A stretch of 64,000 nucleotides of DNA. Source: Torreya grandis. Its lineage: Eukaryota > Streptophyta > Pinopsida > Cupressales > Taxaceae. Positions 10,275 through 21,300 of the stretch are shown in pieces; the first letter of the stretch is position 1, and each line of letters opens with the position of its first letter. The notes beneath the pieces were generated by a model. It ran no database searches. It was not told the DNA's origin and was given only the letters and a program-made list of their open reading frames with translations. A program made the position numbers and the translations under genes. Where the stretch lies: the NCBI GenBank assembly GCA_037957365.1, contig JARHVA010001923.1:2522501-2586500 (forward strand), given 5' to 3'.

Positions 10275-11553
10275 TGTAATATCCCTTTGAGGATAAAATA
10301 TGAATGTTGATTTTTATTGCTCTTTATTTTGAAAATTCAATCAAATGCCAAAACAATACATACAATAGGAAATACAAACAACTCACAAGTGTTCTCTTTA
10401 TTTCAATCAATTGCATACATGAAAATCATTCTGAAAACAATTATGGAAGATACAAATAGCATAATAAAATTAAAATATTAGTTTTTCTTAATTTTTCCAC
10501 CAAACCCTAATTTGGAACAGCATAAAGGCAAAATCTTTCCTTGAAACCCTAGCTAGAAATATCCCAAAATAGTATAGAAGGATCAAAAAGCATAAACATT
10601 GGCTTTTTTTGAAAACCCTAACTGAAAATAACTCTTGAACAATACAACTGCATCAAACCCTAATTGCAACAGTACAACAACCTTCAAAATGGTATGACAA
10701 CGCTTAAAAACTAGCGACTAGCTCAACAAAATCAAATCCTAGTGAAAAAAAGTCAACACTGAGGTACGAGATGCCTAAAAAGTCAATGGCTAGGTACAAT
10801 AGGCCCTAAAAAGTCAACGCCCAACTATTAGAAGGCAAATATAGTTATCAAAACATAGGTACAACAACACGACCAAACCCTAGGTGTAGCGATTTGCCCT
10901 GGAAGTGTGGCACCCTTGCCGTAGAGATAACGATTTCCCCTAGAAGTGTGGCGTTCAACCCTTGGGCAATAGAAAAACCCTATTTTGTTGCTTTGAACCC
11001 TTTTGATAAATTCTGAAAATTGTTACTCACTTTCAGCCAACACCGATCTGAAAATCTCTTGTTTATCCACGGAATTGCAACCCCTAGATGGAGTCGCTTC
11101 GGAAGGTTTAAGGGTTTTTGTCCTCAAACCCGTTTGCAATTGAGGGTTTCCGTCCTCAAAAGCAGAAGTTGAAACAATTCTGAATCCAATCGTGAATAAT
11201 GAAAAGTGAATAATGAATAATCCCTTTTGGCTCCACTTGTCCTTTTATAAATTCACTTTTCCAATTTCACCCTAACCTTAAAGCATTTAAAACACTTTTA
11301 GGCAATTATTACCTTTTTGGCCTTTTAATAAATATTTCTTTTTATTGGCTATGTAATTAATATAGTTTTTTTACCTCTTTCAATAATAATACACTTAAGT
11401 GTCATTTTTTCATATTATAACATAAAGTAACTTTAGACAACTTAAATGAATTAATATTAAATTATTTCTCTCATTAATTCCCCTTAACCTACATGAAATA
11501 AAATATTGGCTCTGGGCCTCTGATTTATTTAATTCAAAAAAAAGGACAATACA
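10275..11553 (-). repeat. LTR (5' LTR of the minus-strand element)
   Basis: It runs from TG (tgtaatatccctttgagg) to CA and pairs with 4979-6244. On the minus strand it starts tgtattgtcc, then carries a segment close to aatcagaggcccagagcca. The LTRs at 22816 and 30895 have the cognate aatcagaggacccgtagcc at the same distance from their start. It should carry the promoter of the element. Confidence 0.85.
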
Positions 11554-11558
11554 CTCCA
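11554..11558. repeat. Target-site duplication (ctcca), right copy
   Basis: Identical to the five bases before the left LTR. The right LTR ends CA just before it. Confidence 0.85.
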
Positions 11559-11642
11559 CTAGGCAGTATGTTAAATGTCAAAAAAAAAAAATCTGGTGAG
11601 TGAATCCCCTATCAAACGATGGAGACAGCTTGAAGCATATAC

Positions 11643-11682
11643 CTTCAATAAAGGACATTGCATCAATGATAGCTTTTGGCAC
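11643..11682 (-). CDS. Host gene exon (40 bp), downstream of the two exons at 12.2-12.8 kb
   Basis: On the minus strand the acceptor tcctttgtag precedes gtgccaaaagctatcattga, and the exon ends GAAG before a donor gtatat. It encodes VPKAIIDAMSFIE plus one base. The previous exon ends in phase 0, which fits this start exactly. It is very short, so on its own it would not be convincing; the phase match with its neighbour is the support. The gene-carrying retrotransposon begins about 85 bp further downstream, inside the next intron. The continuing exon was not found in the window. Confidence 0.5.
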
Positions 11683-12178
11683 CTACAAAGGAATTCCTCA
11701 GTAAGAGAAATGTCCACATGGCAATATCTTTTTGGATCAACCTTATTCTGATTCTAATAAATTTAAATTGGTAAATACTCATTTTCAGATTTTTTTAATG
11801 GCGTAGATGCAAACTTATTATTCCCATTCACTTCCATATAAAGTAACGCAATAGAGCTGTTTTCCGAAGTGTCTCACTATGACTTTCAAATAGAATGAGA
11901 ATAAAGGTTTATATGAATTTTCGTCATCATTTCACTAGACAGATTTTCTTTTTCCCTTTGTTTTTTAGACTCAAAAGAGGCAAAATATCCAAAAAGAAAC
12001 GTAACAATCTTCATCTATTTTGTATCCCCTTTTTTGGTCTCTATTTACATGCTGTCTTTCCTAATGTGTTTGCAATAGGAAATAGGGAGACAGGTGCAAG
12101 CAGTCATAGGAAAATTTACTCATCAAATAAAAATTGAAAAGAAAAAATCAATACAAAGTGAATAATATACTCATAAAC

Positions 12179-12372
12179 CTCATTATCCAAGTCATCTAGT
12201 ACAGACTGTCCGTCAAGCTCTGCAGGCATTCCTTCCTTCTTACAAGTTAGCCACGTAGAAGTCTGTCCCTCCACATCATCCTTTGACAGCCTCACAGAAA
12301 CAGCCTTGTAGATTGGCCCTACAGGCGCTATTCCTGTCGAAACTGCAGGGCTAAAGTGAATGCTTGCAGACT
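12179..12372 (-). CDS. Host gene exon (194 bp), product not recognised
   Basis: The acceptor is tttttacag on the minus strand, and the exon ends AATGAG before a donor gtttatgag. Translation is open throughout: ESASIHFSPAVSTGIAPVG, then YKAVSVRLSKDDVEGQTSTW and KKEGMPAELDGQSVLDDLDN. The first two bases complete the split glycine/glutamate codon left by the exon at 12639-12771, and the last codon is complete. The mix of residues is that of a globular protein. I do not recognise the family. Unlike the surrounding sequence it has no stops and no repeat elsewhere in the window, which argues for a maintained single-copy gene. Confidence 0.6.
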
Positions 12373-12502
12373 CTGTAAAAAATTACATTGTTAGTTGTAA
12401 AGAATAAAAAGTAAGACACAGGTAATTCTCAAGTTCAAATAGGCAAAAAAAGTTAAATCCAACTCTAAGCAAACCTTGCTTAACGTTTGCGCAAGTGAAC
12501 AA

Positions 12503-12505
<3 letters not shown>

Positions 12506-12542
<37 letters not shown>
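12506..12542. repeat. (CT)n microsatellite
   Basis: Unbroken CT dinucleotide run of about 18 units, inside the intron between the exons ending at 12639 and starting at 12372 (minus strand). Confidence 0.95.
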
Positions 12543-12545
<3 letters not shown>

Positions 12546-12638
12546 TTTTGGGTGCACCTGAACAAAGAATGTTCCTTCCCTCCCTCCCTCTAATAAAAGA
12601 TAGAGAATTTTCAAGGCAATAATAAAATACATGCATAC

Positions 12639-12771
12639 CACCACCCACAGGTATGTCTAAGAATTTGGGAGGAACATTGAACATTTCTAATAGTATACGT
12701 AAATTTGCCTGTGCTCTTGATAGTGGCTTCTCCCTGGATTTATTCCTTACAAGGATTACCAGTGCATTTTT
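12639..12771 (-). CDS. Host gene exon (133 bp), product not recognised
   Basis: On the minus strand an acceptor (cacattag) precedes aaaaatgcactggtaatcc, and the exon ends GGTGGTG before a donor gtatgc. It encodes KNALVILVRNKSREKPLSRA, then QANLRILLEMFNVPPKFLD and IPVGG plus one base. That base joins the AG at the start of the next exon (12372) to restore a codon, so 133, 194 and 40 bp exons read through in one frame. The acceptor has a weak pyrimidine tract, so the exact start is the least certain part. Upstream exons are not visible in the next few kilobases. Confidence 0.58.
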
Positions 12772-15700
12772 CTAATGTGTGTCCCAGTTCATTGTGAAAA
12801 AGAATACAAATCTTTCATGTACTATAGCACCATAGAAATTATGGAGTGTGTTTCCGAAAAAGACCATTCTAGAAATATTTCCAGAAAAACTTTAGACTTA
12901 TGAAGCATTTTGGGAAATGGAAATTGCATAAATGCATCTTTTGTTTGATGTGTAGCATTACACATGTCATCAGCAGTTTTTATCACTTTCACCAAACATT
13001 TCAGAAAAGGACAGATGACGATGTGGCCACTACAACACCAACAATGTTAACTACCTTCTGTAACCAAAAGAGAAGATCGTCTAAAGCAAAACATTTCTAG
13101 AATGAAATCAAACATAAAATAAAAAAATCAATAACCAAACATTTTCACAGCTAGATCTAAAAACTCAATAAACACAAGAAAAAAAAATTGATTTCAAACA
13201 ATGCTGATTTGCAATGTTCCCAGTAGTCACTTTTATTTCCTAGAAAAATGCGACAGTATGTTTAGATTCTCAGTAGTTTTGTGCACGGATATATGCACAC
13301 ACACAGATGGGCATATGACCAGTCTATAGCGCAGCAAATACCATAACAAATTCTGATGATACCCAGTAACCTAAATAATGGCAACCACTCTTAAAGGAAA
13401 ACTTCATCAAGTAGTTATTTATCAACCTAATGTGGCACCTTTCTTACCAGTACCAGAATGATTAGATAGGTGCTGATCCATTTACTGATGAATAGGGAAG
13501 CACATTTTGATGGCGTCCATGTGAGAAAGAACTTAAAATTCAATTATCGAGCATGCTCACCCTACATCACCATCTTCGAATCTGGCATCCTATATACCCA
13601 TCGAGTCTCGGAGTTATCACATGAAATAAGTGCGCAAAATCCGAACTATAGATCCTACCAATTCCTACATTTTAGTGGCCATACCAGTCTCAAACTCAGG
13701 GAACCAAACAAATTCAGGTAATACCAAGGGTTTGGTTTACTTTAGACAGAATACTTATTTAATACTTTGTTCATGAACTCGTTTTGGAGGATCCCCACGA
13801 AAGGGGTTTCAGCTATGCTGATGTTGGTTGTCTTTTGGCTTGTATATTGACATTGCAATCTTTATATCCAATCATCGCTTTCTACTTTATATTTATGCTT
13901 TCCAATCTCTGTTCATTATTGATGCATGTGGTAGGTATCTATTATCTATTATTCTGTGTTGTTAAAACATGGTGGACACAAAGTAGTTCATTGTAGCCGC
14001 AAAGGAGTGGAGTAAATCAGTTTATGTCCATATTCCTTGATAGTACATTAGAAAACAGATTCACGAACCTATTCCATTCAAGAAGAAGAACAGGATAGAA
14101 GATGCTGCAAGGAAAGCTTGAAGGTCTGTAAGATAGTGGAGAAATCATCACCCATATGAAATAGATATCAACCAGATCCCACTTTCAGATATTGATGTGC
14201 AAACTGTTTCAACTCAGCTAAGACACCTGAAAATGGAAAAAGAGTATTTTATATTCTCTAGTAGAGAACAGACAAGCAAAACTACAGGGAAAGATAAGAA
14301 ATTGATTGTCCACACTAGAAGAAATAGAAGAACCACACTATTTCCAAGGAAAAGGTTAAGTGACAACGTTATCCAAGGAACCTATAAACATCAGTGCTAC
14401 ATAAGTTTCAGGGGCGGCAGGATGAGGGGACATGTTTTAGGGGACAGCAAAAAAATTCCCAGAATTTGGGTATGGCTATTAGAAAATTAGAAATGCATAT
14501 AAAAATAGTATTTCAAAATTCAATAACATAAAAAAACATTATAAACTAAAACAAATGGAAACGAAGTAAAATTAAATTAATTTTGAAACTAATATGATAC
14601 ATCTATGATCCAACGTTGAATGATATTGTTGCATTACTCACGATTCACTTTACTGTTATTAAATTCCTCGATGCCATCCATTATGTCGCTATATGATTAC
14701 TAAGAGTTGGTGGTAATGTCTAGTTGTTGTTGACTCTATGGTACTTGATGCATTTGATGTAAGGGCAACACAAGAGAATGTATTCTTTGTTTTAGGCATT
14801 GTTTCATTGCATGGCCTGCATAAACTTCCTTTCCATGGGTTTGTCAGTATACCCCAATATTAACTACTGTTAAAAACAGCAGCTTGCAAGTTATGACAAG
14901 TATATAAGGTCCTAAAGACACAAACTTTCAAAAACCTTTTCTTTCCAATTATAATGTTTAACTTTCCCTTTTCATGGCTCGCTTCACAAGTCCATACTCA
15001 GCATGTAACAATGCATACTTGGAGCAACTTCTCTAGAACAAATGTTTTCCCATACTAGAAAACAAACATCATCAAGTGGAAACCAGATGGCCTAGCTCAT
15101 CAAATGGAAATTCATGCCATGAAGTGATAAGTCACGTAGACCATATGAAGAACCCATCACTGGACTTATTACCATTCATACTTACCACCTGTTACCCAAC
15201 ATAGAGAATAATGCAGAACATACACAGGACTGATTACCATGCACGTGCCATCCTGTTGTTCCCTGAGAAAATCCATCTGTGGGCATCGCTATACAAACCT
15301 ACCATAGGTTATCCATATTGTTTCTCAAATGCCATTTGAGGGCTTTTCGCATGCTTTGAACCTTCCCAGGTCAGGCACCAATTAGTCGTGTACCAGCAAC
15401 AAAACGGATGCAAGGATCATGGACAATCTAACAAGGTTCCATTCCCTCGCTCGCATAAGCAAATGAGTCCAACTTGACAATGAAGCATGAGTTATAATCC
15501 CCTTACGAGGCTAACCCTCAAACACCGATTGCTGCCCCACAGTCTCCCAATGGGACAACATCCCCATTCAAGCATTCCTACCTCATCAACTTACTAGAGA
15601 ACCCAATCCAATTTGATCTGCCATGCACCCGCTGCATTACTTTGATAATAGGAGAATATTACCTAATGTTTTACCCTATTTTTGATTTAAGTGTTAATAA

Positions 15701-15877
15701 ATGTTTTTTAATAGGTATAAAACTTGATATATCCATTTAGATTGTAATACTTGACATTTAAGCATAAATCTGAATATAAAGCATAAATAAATGAAATTGA
15801 TTGACAAGTGGCATATGCTAAAAATAATAAATGCAACCAAATACAAGATACTTAGCTTTTTTAATTTCTAGTTGACT
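12772..15877. other. Unassigned stretch, probably intron of the host gene
   Basis: No coding blocks with convincing splice sites were found. Around 14406-14460 there is a G-rich phrase (aggggcggcaggatgagggg, then acatgttttaggggacagc) of the kind seen at transposon ends; a comparable phrase occurs near 42470-42550. Otherwise the sequence is AT-rich and featureless. Confidence 0.4.
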
Positions 15878-15941
15878 GTAGCAGATGTCTAGCAGTGAAA
15901 AATCAGGATGTAGCAGATGTCTAGCAGTGAAAAATCAGGGT
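15878..15941. repeat. Two-copy 32-bp tandem repeat
   Basis: The unit starting gtagcagatgtctagcagtg and ending aaaaatcagg(a/g) occurs twice head to tail with one difference at the end. Confidence 0.85.
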
Positions 15942-17292
15942 GAGACAAGACTGTGATAGCTCGGGATCAGGAATAGAGTTTTTGATTGTGTATGGACAGG
16001 GTCGCACTCCTTGGACAACAACGTAGGCCAGTCGTGTATGTTGACTATGGACTTGTCCGCTTTGACAGTGAAAAAATTGTAACTACTTTGCCACCTACCC
16101 CTGTGTCTCCTAAGAGGGCTGAGATATTTCGTCTTACGATTGCAATGCGGAACCTTATGTTTTCCTTCTCCTTGCTTTGGAAACCCTATGGGTGCTTGTG
16201 AGAGCTAGAAACTTGCAACAAACAAGGGAAACTATAATGCGTTGAGCTGACCTCAATCACCCCCGTTGATGACTAACCATTGCCAACGTATCCAAATACT
16301 CCGAGCAGAGAATCAAGCCAGATGTAGTTATCTCACCTAAAACGATTGTGCAATTGTGCTCCTTGACTATATGTATGTAGCTAGAAATTTGGCATTGATA
16401 CTTGACAATGTTAGCTCTTGACTTGATTTGAAATGCTTCAAACTTGGCTTGTGACTACTCCTAGTGAATGATTTTGAATTTGGGAAGAATATGACAATTT
16501 TGCTCAGCGTGCAATAGTGTAAAAGATAGATGCCAAATAGATATCAAGACCCTTTGAAATGAGAATTTGATTTGCTTATATAGTGATTTTTTTTAACAAT
16601 TTCCTTTTAGCCAACTTTGCGAAACATGCAGGAAGACCCATATGAATATTTCGAATTTGGAAACTAACTGTTAAATGTCGCGTGGACGAGGCTGCACTGG
16701 GTGGATAAATATGTGGCAGCGACCCTGTTTGCCTAGCACAAACCTACCTCAAAAAAGCAAGGACAATTGTCCTAAGGTTAGAAGCTTCCCGAGAGTGATA
16801 TAAAGCGGTTGAGTATTGACTTGGAAATTCTTGTGTAGTAGTGACAGCAAACAAAGGGTCAAACCCACATATAGATAAATGGCTTAGAGGAATGGCAAAT
16901 AAAAATCTTATACCTAGGCATAAGTCAAGTGGTTTAAAACATGTCAAGAATTATGATTGTCAAGTACCTATGACCATATCTAGGTGTCTACACCTAGGTA
17001 CCCATATACCCAAATTCTATCTTCACCTTTTACTTTTTGCAAATGAAACATAGCTAAAAGTTCTTTTGCATAATATACATATATTAATATTGACCCAACT
17101 TCATTACTTTGACACGCCTACATGTATGTTTTAGCTGAATCAAGGTCTAATGTTGTTCTTGACTTATTTTATTCTTTTTGGACAAAAAGGTCCAGCCTCT
17201 TTGCATTCATTACTAATATGAACTAGAGGATATTCTAGAGCATCTTACTAGAAACCTCGCTAAACATTAGCCATCCAAAATTGTTCCATAAT
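15942..17292. other. Unassigned stretch, repeat-like
   Basis: A short open frame (15986-16201, plus) with RVALLGQQRRPVVYVDYGLV looks protein-like but has no recognised domain and no homologue in the window. The remainder has no coding signal. It could be a further decayed transposable element. Confidence 0.3.
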
Positions 17293-18345
17293 CTTCTTTT
17301 TTTTTTTCTTTTTTTTCTCGGTAAAAAATCAGAAAAAGATATCTATTAATAAGAGATCATAAATGTACGAATTTTGCTATGCCAAGCATGGAAACTATTA
17401 CTCCAAGCCTGGGCATTAGACACTAGAGTGATCATAAGAACAACTAGCCTCATTAAGCCTTAAGTATGATCTAGAGCTAGAATTAGCTAAGTTGATCTTG
17501 CACTTTAGATGACCACCATTTTGGTGGACCATAACACATAATATTGTTGTTATCTAGAACCCAATTTGCCAACCCATATGCCACTTTATTTTGCTCTCGA
17601 GGGACATGGCTAAAGTGGCAATCCTCAAAATTACTTTTCGTCTTTTGGATTGTTTCCATCTCCCTTAAAATCTGCCAATTACTACCCCTTTCCATTGAGA
17701 GACTGGTTAGAAGGTTTGTAATCAGTAGGGAATTTGATTCCACCTGAATCCTTCTCCAACCTACTTTCAGTGCTTCTTCAAGACCTTTAACCACAGACTT
17801 AACTTCAGCTAAATTATTAGTAGCAATTCCTAAATTTTATGAAAATAAGAAGACAACAGAACCATCAGAATCTCTACCTATCCCACCTATACTAGCATTA
17901 CCAAGATTCCCTCTGGATGCACCATCTGTATTCAGCTTACCCACCCTAGGAGGATTTATCCATTTACCATCGACGTGATCTTTTTTCCTTAGTGAATAAT
18001 CCAGTTGAATATGCCTAGGGATTTCAATATTCAGCCTTCTAAATAAGGTTAGCCATTTCAGAGATAAATCTTTTGGAATTTGTATTATATTTGATGATTT
18101 CCGCTATGTTTCTTCTAGTCTTTTCCAAAATAAAGAAAGTATCCCTGCATTCCTACTGAAAGATTCTTCTATTCCTTTCTTTCCAAAAATTCCATAACAA
18201 AAGTGTGATCCCACTCCATAATACCTGCAAAAGATTTTCCTCTTTTTTAATGTGAATACCCCATTCTCGAAATGGTTCTTCTAGATAATGAATACCTAAA
18301 CACAGAATATCAAATAACCTAGCTAAATGCTCTGCCATAACTGAA
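17293..18345 (-). pseudogene. LINE 3' fragment: C-terminal region, RNase H domain and poly(A) tail
   Basis: Minus strand. The 5' part (18338-18153) has WSGITLLLWNFWKERNRRIF, the conserved tryptophan block before the RNase H of plant L1 elements. Then 17990-17483 encodes an RNase HI-like domain: KLNTDGASRGNLGNASIGG (first catalytic D in the N-T-D-G motif), a glutamate in the N-N-L-A-E segment, then VESNSLLITNLL, and near the end HVPREQNKVAYGLAN. A stop splits it near 17840. After a short 3' UTR, an A-rich tail (plus-strand T run 17293-17318) ends the copy. This is a 5'-truncated insertion; a target duplication was not identified. Confidence 0.75.
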
Positions 18346-18534
18346 TTGCAGTTCTCTCACAAAAACTACTACTAACATCCCATAGCCAGATTCTACTTGC
18401 CCTCACAAGATATGCAACTCCTCATTTCCCAATTAATTTCCTTATTGCATCAAAGAAACTTGGGAATCACTATTCACTCTTTGGGGGCAACCCATTTTTT
18501 TCCTTTATTGACAGTTGCTCTCAATCACTCTATA

Positions 18535-18880
18535 CACACTTGTGCTCCAATGCACAATACACACTTGTGAGCCAATGCACAATACATGTATGTGCTCCAT
18601 GCACATTACCCATTTTTTATCCACACATATTACATGTGCTACACACACATAACATACTTGTGCTCCACACACATAATAATCGCACACTTGTGCTCCAACA
18701 CACATTACACACACGTGTGTGCTTCAATGCATAATACACATACACTTGTGCTTCAACACACCATACACGCACACTTGGGCTTTAATGCGCAATACACTAG
18801 ACTTGTGCTTCAATGCACCATACAGTCACACTTGTGCCTTAATGCCCTATTCTCACTTGTGTTCCATGCACATAATACTC
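18535..18880. repeat. Degenerate minisatellite, ~25-30 bp unit
   Basis: About ten imperfect units of the type cacttgtgctccaatgcaca plus a variable (c)aatacaca spacer run head to tail. Units differ in the ctcc/cttc position and in spacer length. It can be read as open in two plus frames and one minus frame only because the unit lacks stops. That produces repeated C-x-N-A-x-Y-T-type peptides, which I regard as fortuitous. Confidence 0.8.
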
Positions 18881-19094
18881 TTGTTTCATCAAGTCGATTC
18901 TAATATTCAAGAACCAAATACATATTCGATGCCCTGACCTTTAAGGTGCAATAACATGTCAAGTGCCCTAAACGTTAAGAAGCAACAACGTTTCCATTCA
19001 AAACATGTCAACACCCTCACTAACTTTCCCATACAAGTTGTTTTCCTTCAAAGGACATTTCTCACACCCAAACACATGCATGCATGCTCTAATG
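18881..19094. other. Unassigned spacer
   Basis: Non-coding sequence between the minisatellite and the estimated left end of hAT copy A. Nothing recognised. Confidence 0.4.
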
Positions 19095-19876
19095 CATAGT
19101 AGGGATACTCTATGAGTATGCAAGTGCTGACCAAAAATTATGCCCTGCGTGTATACTTCATTTATACTCACAGGTTCTTTTTGGTGATTTTGGCAAGTAT
19201 GTCAGAGCTTTTGCACAATACTCGCCAAGTACACAAGTATACTTCATTTATACTCACGAGATTTTTTTTGGCTATTTTGGCAAGTATGTGCGAGTTTTTG
19301 CACAGTTATTACAGCAAGTACTCATACTGTGCTCGAACTTATCTGTGTTTGAACACAGTCCACGCTGAAAAAACAATCAAAAATAGTGGAAAAACTTAGA
19401 AATTTCTCTTTTTAAGCACACATGCACCCACACTCTCATCACATAGCATTTGAGCATCCATTGAGCGAATTGGGGGGAGCTTGTAGCGGACTTCTACAAC
19501 AAATTTGGAGAAATACATTTTTTCTTTCTTTTCTTCCAATCATGTAAATTCTTTGTAAATCATTAATATTAGGTTTTTAAACATGCTTGACAAATTTACA
19601 TGCATTCAATTCAGTTTCATAATATATTTTCATGATTTACCCTAGTTTTCTCAATTTTTTTAATTTAAATTGTTGGTTTTTTCCTATTTATAGTGTTTAG
19701 TTATACATATTTATGGTTTGGGTTTTGTTTAGATGACGTTTCTAAATTTTTTTCGTATACATAGGGTTTAGTGTTTACATTTCCAACTTTACATTCTAAG
19801 TTTTTTTTTTTTTTTTAATGTTGTTTTTTTTTTTTTTTTTGCATTTAAACATGTTGAGGTTAACCGTTAGCATAAA

Positions 19877-20350
19877 ATGGCATCCAACACTACATCAAGG
19901 CCAACATCAATGAGTGGTAGTTGTCTCACTAAAGGTTGTACCATTGCTTGAAAATATGCCACATAAGTTGGACCATCCCAAGAGAATGTGATTTGTACAT
20001 TTTGCTCAATTAAGGTTTCTGGAGGCATCAATCGTCTCAAGTACCATACTGAATGCATTACTTGCCGTGATGTCATGTCGTGTCCCAATACCACGGAATA
20101 AGCAAAACGAGAGATGATTGCACAGCTTGCATTGTTGGATGAGAATAAAGTAGAGGGCAAGGGTAAAAACAATCATAGCAGCAGCCATTGGTCCTACATC
20201 GACAGTGGAAATTGAGGTTGTTATGACAAAGATTGTGGCCTCTAGTTGTGGTCCACACATGCGAGGTACATCCACCTCATCCAATTTGAGCAAAACCCAG
20301 TACATAGCTTTTTGTACCTAGAAACCTACTTAGGGCACAACCTTCGTTGC
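19877..20350 (+). pseudogene. hAT transposase, N-terminal BED zinc-finger part (copy A)
   Basis: A methionine at 19877 opens MASNTTSRPTSMSGSCLTKG. It is followed by a BED-finger pattern with aromatic residues before the metal ligands, then VICTFC and GGINRLKYH. The ligands C-x2-C and H are visible; the second metal-ligand pair has drifted. Then comes TTE-AKREMIAQLALLDENK, the usual linker. BED fingers bind the subterminal repeats of the transposon. An in-frame stop replaces the tryptophan expected near residue 27. Copy B has the same order on the minus strand at 49250-48958, which confirms the reading direction. Confidence 0.6.
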
Positions 20351-21300
20351 AAGATATAGGGTGGAACAAAGAAGCACACATGGAAGCAAATAAAACATGT
20401 ACAAATTTCTTGAACTAAAACCACCTTCCCTTCAATGTGGCAAATAGCCCAAACAATGAGTATTTGGTGACAGCATTGACAATTGTAGGGAAAGAGTAAA
20501 AAGCACCCTCTCTAAAAGACTTAAGTGGGAGGTTCTTCCAGGATGTTGTTAAAGATTCAAAGTCAATTATGGAAGATCAAAAGAAGCAGTTGCGAAACTT
20601 CAGATGGGTGGACGGATAAAAGGAACCGCACCCTCATCAATTTTTTAGTGGCTTTAAATGGTGAAGTTTTTTTTTAAGGCAATCGATGCCTCTAACGAAA
20701 TAAAAATTGCAAAAACTTTGAGCCTGATGCTCGAGGAGAATGCCTTAGAGGTGGTCATCGAAAATGTTTTGCAAGTTATCATTGAAAATGTAGTAGCATA
20801 TGCGGCATCTAGAAGACTGTTTAAGGAGAGGCATACATCCCTCTTTTGAACCCATTGCACGGCCCATTGCCTTGATCTTCTTTTGGAGGACATAGGCAAA
20901 ATTGATTGGAATTGTAGAAAATGCCAAAAAAAAACCACCAAATATATATATAATCACCCTTGGATTCTCAGCTTGATAAGAGATCACAACAAAGCGAAAA
21001 AGCATGTGCGAGTAGATATGTCACAAGGTTTGAAACTAACTCCTTACGTTGCAAAGTATTTGTAATTTGTTAACACTGTTGAAGCAAATGTTAATGAGTC
21101 AAGCATAGCTGAACTAAACATATTCAAAGAAAGCTAATGGAGATAGGACTACAAAGATAGTTTTTGATGATGCCTTTGCAAAGAGAGCTATAGAGATCAT
21201 CAAGGTAACTTCAAATTTAAATTTAAATTTCAAGTCAATTCCTTTATTTTCAATTTTTTAAAATATTTACTTTATTTGTTTGTAACTTTGTAAGTGACGG
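20350..21300 (+). pseudogene. hAT transposase, DUF659/catalytic part (copy A)
   Basis: Frames on the plus strand encode FFKAIDASNEIKIAKTLSL, then VVIENVLQVIIENVVAYAAS, TAHCLDLLLEDIGKIDW and TTKYIYNHPWILSLIRDHN. These are the D-A-S, V-T-D/N, C-x2-H-C-x-D-L and Y-N-x-P/H motifs of DUF659-type hAT transposases. In copy B the second motif reads QVVTDHTVAYVA, retaining the aspartate that copy A has lost (VIIENVV). Several stops and frameshifts exist. After about 21200 the sequence corresponds to an intron in copy B (acceptor-like ttgtag before the next block). Confidence 0.65.

Larger units (their letters stand above)
4979..11553 (-). mobile_element. Structurally complete non-autonomous LTR retrotransposon carrying captured coding sequence
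   Basis: Two ~1.27 kb direct repeats (4979-6244 and 10275-11553) flank a 4.03 kb interior, with a 5-bp target duplication outside. The primer site (plus-strand ctttgatacca, 10263-10273; complement of tRNA-iMet) adjoins the right LTR. A purine tract (read on the minus strand as ttttgggaagggtggac) adjoins the left LTR. Transcription is therefore on the minus strand. The interior lacks recognisable gag, protease, reverse transcriptase or integrase. After a ~350 bp leader, related to the leader-like sequence at ~27.54-27.69 kb in the gypsy element, it holds several decayed protein-coding blocks. The LTR termini (ending gggatattaca, then gtggtatcaaag) and the first ~250 bp match the LTRs at 22816 and 30895. 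That gypsy family is thus the likely source of the mobilising enzymes. The LTRs differ at many positions, so the insertion is not recent. Confidence 0.85.

Noticed and set aside
12506..12542. CT run as part of a coding frame (arginine/glutamate repeat on the minus strand)
   Set aside because: It lies between a donor and an acceptor of the inferred host gene, so it is intronic microsatellite.
18535..18880. CRISPR-like array
   Set aside because: Units vary in length and sequence without constant repeats and unique spacers, and the genome is eukaryotic.
18586..18903. Long open frames through the minisatellite
   Set aside because: They exist on both strands and in two frames because the repeat unit lacks stops; the peptides are simple repeats.
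19867..20305. Minus-strand open frames opposite the start of hAT copy A (and the plus-strand counterpart at 49006-49206)
   Set aside because: At first they looked like a conserved second ORF, since both copies have them. The opposite strand encodes the BED-finger start of the transposase with matching motif order, so they are antisense shadows.
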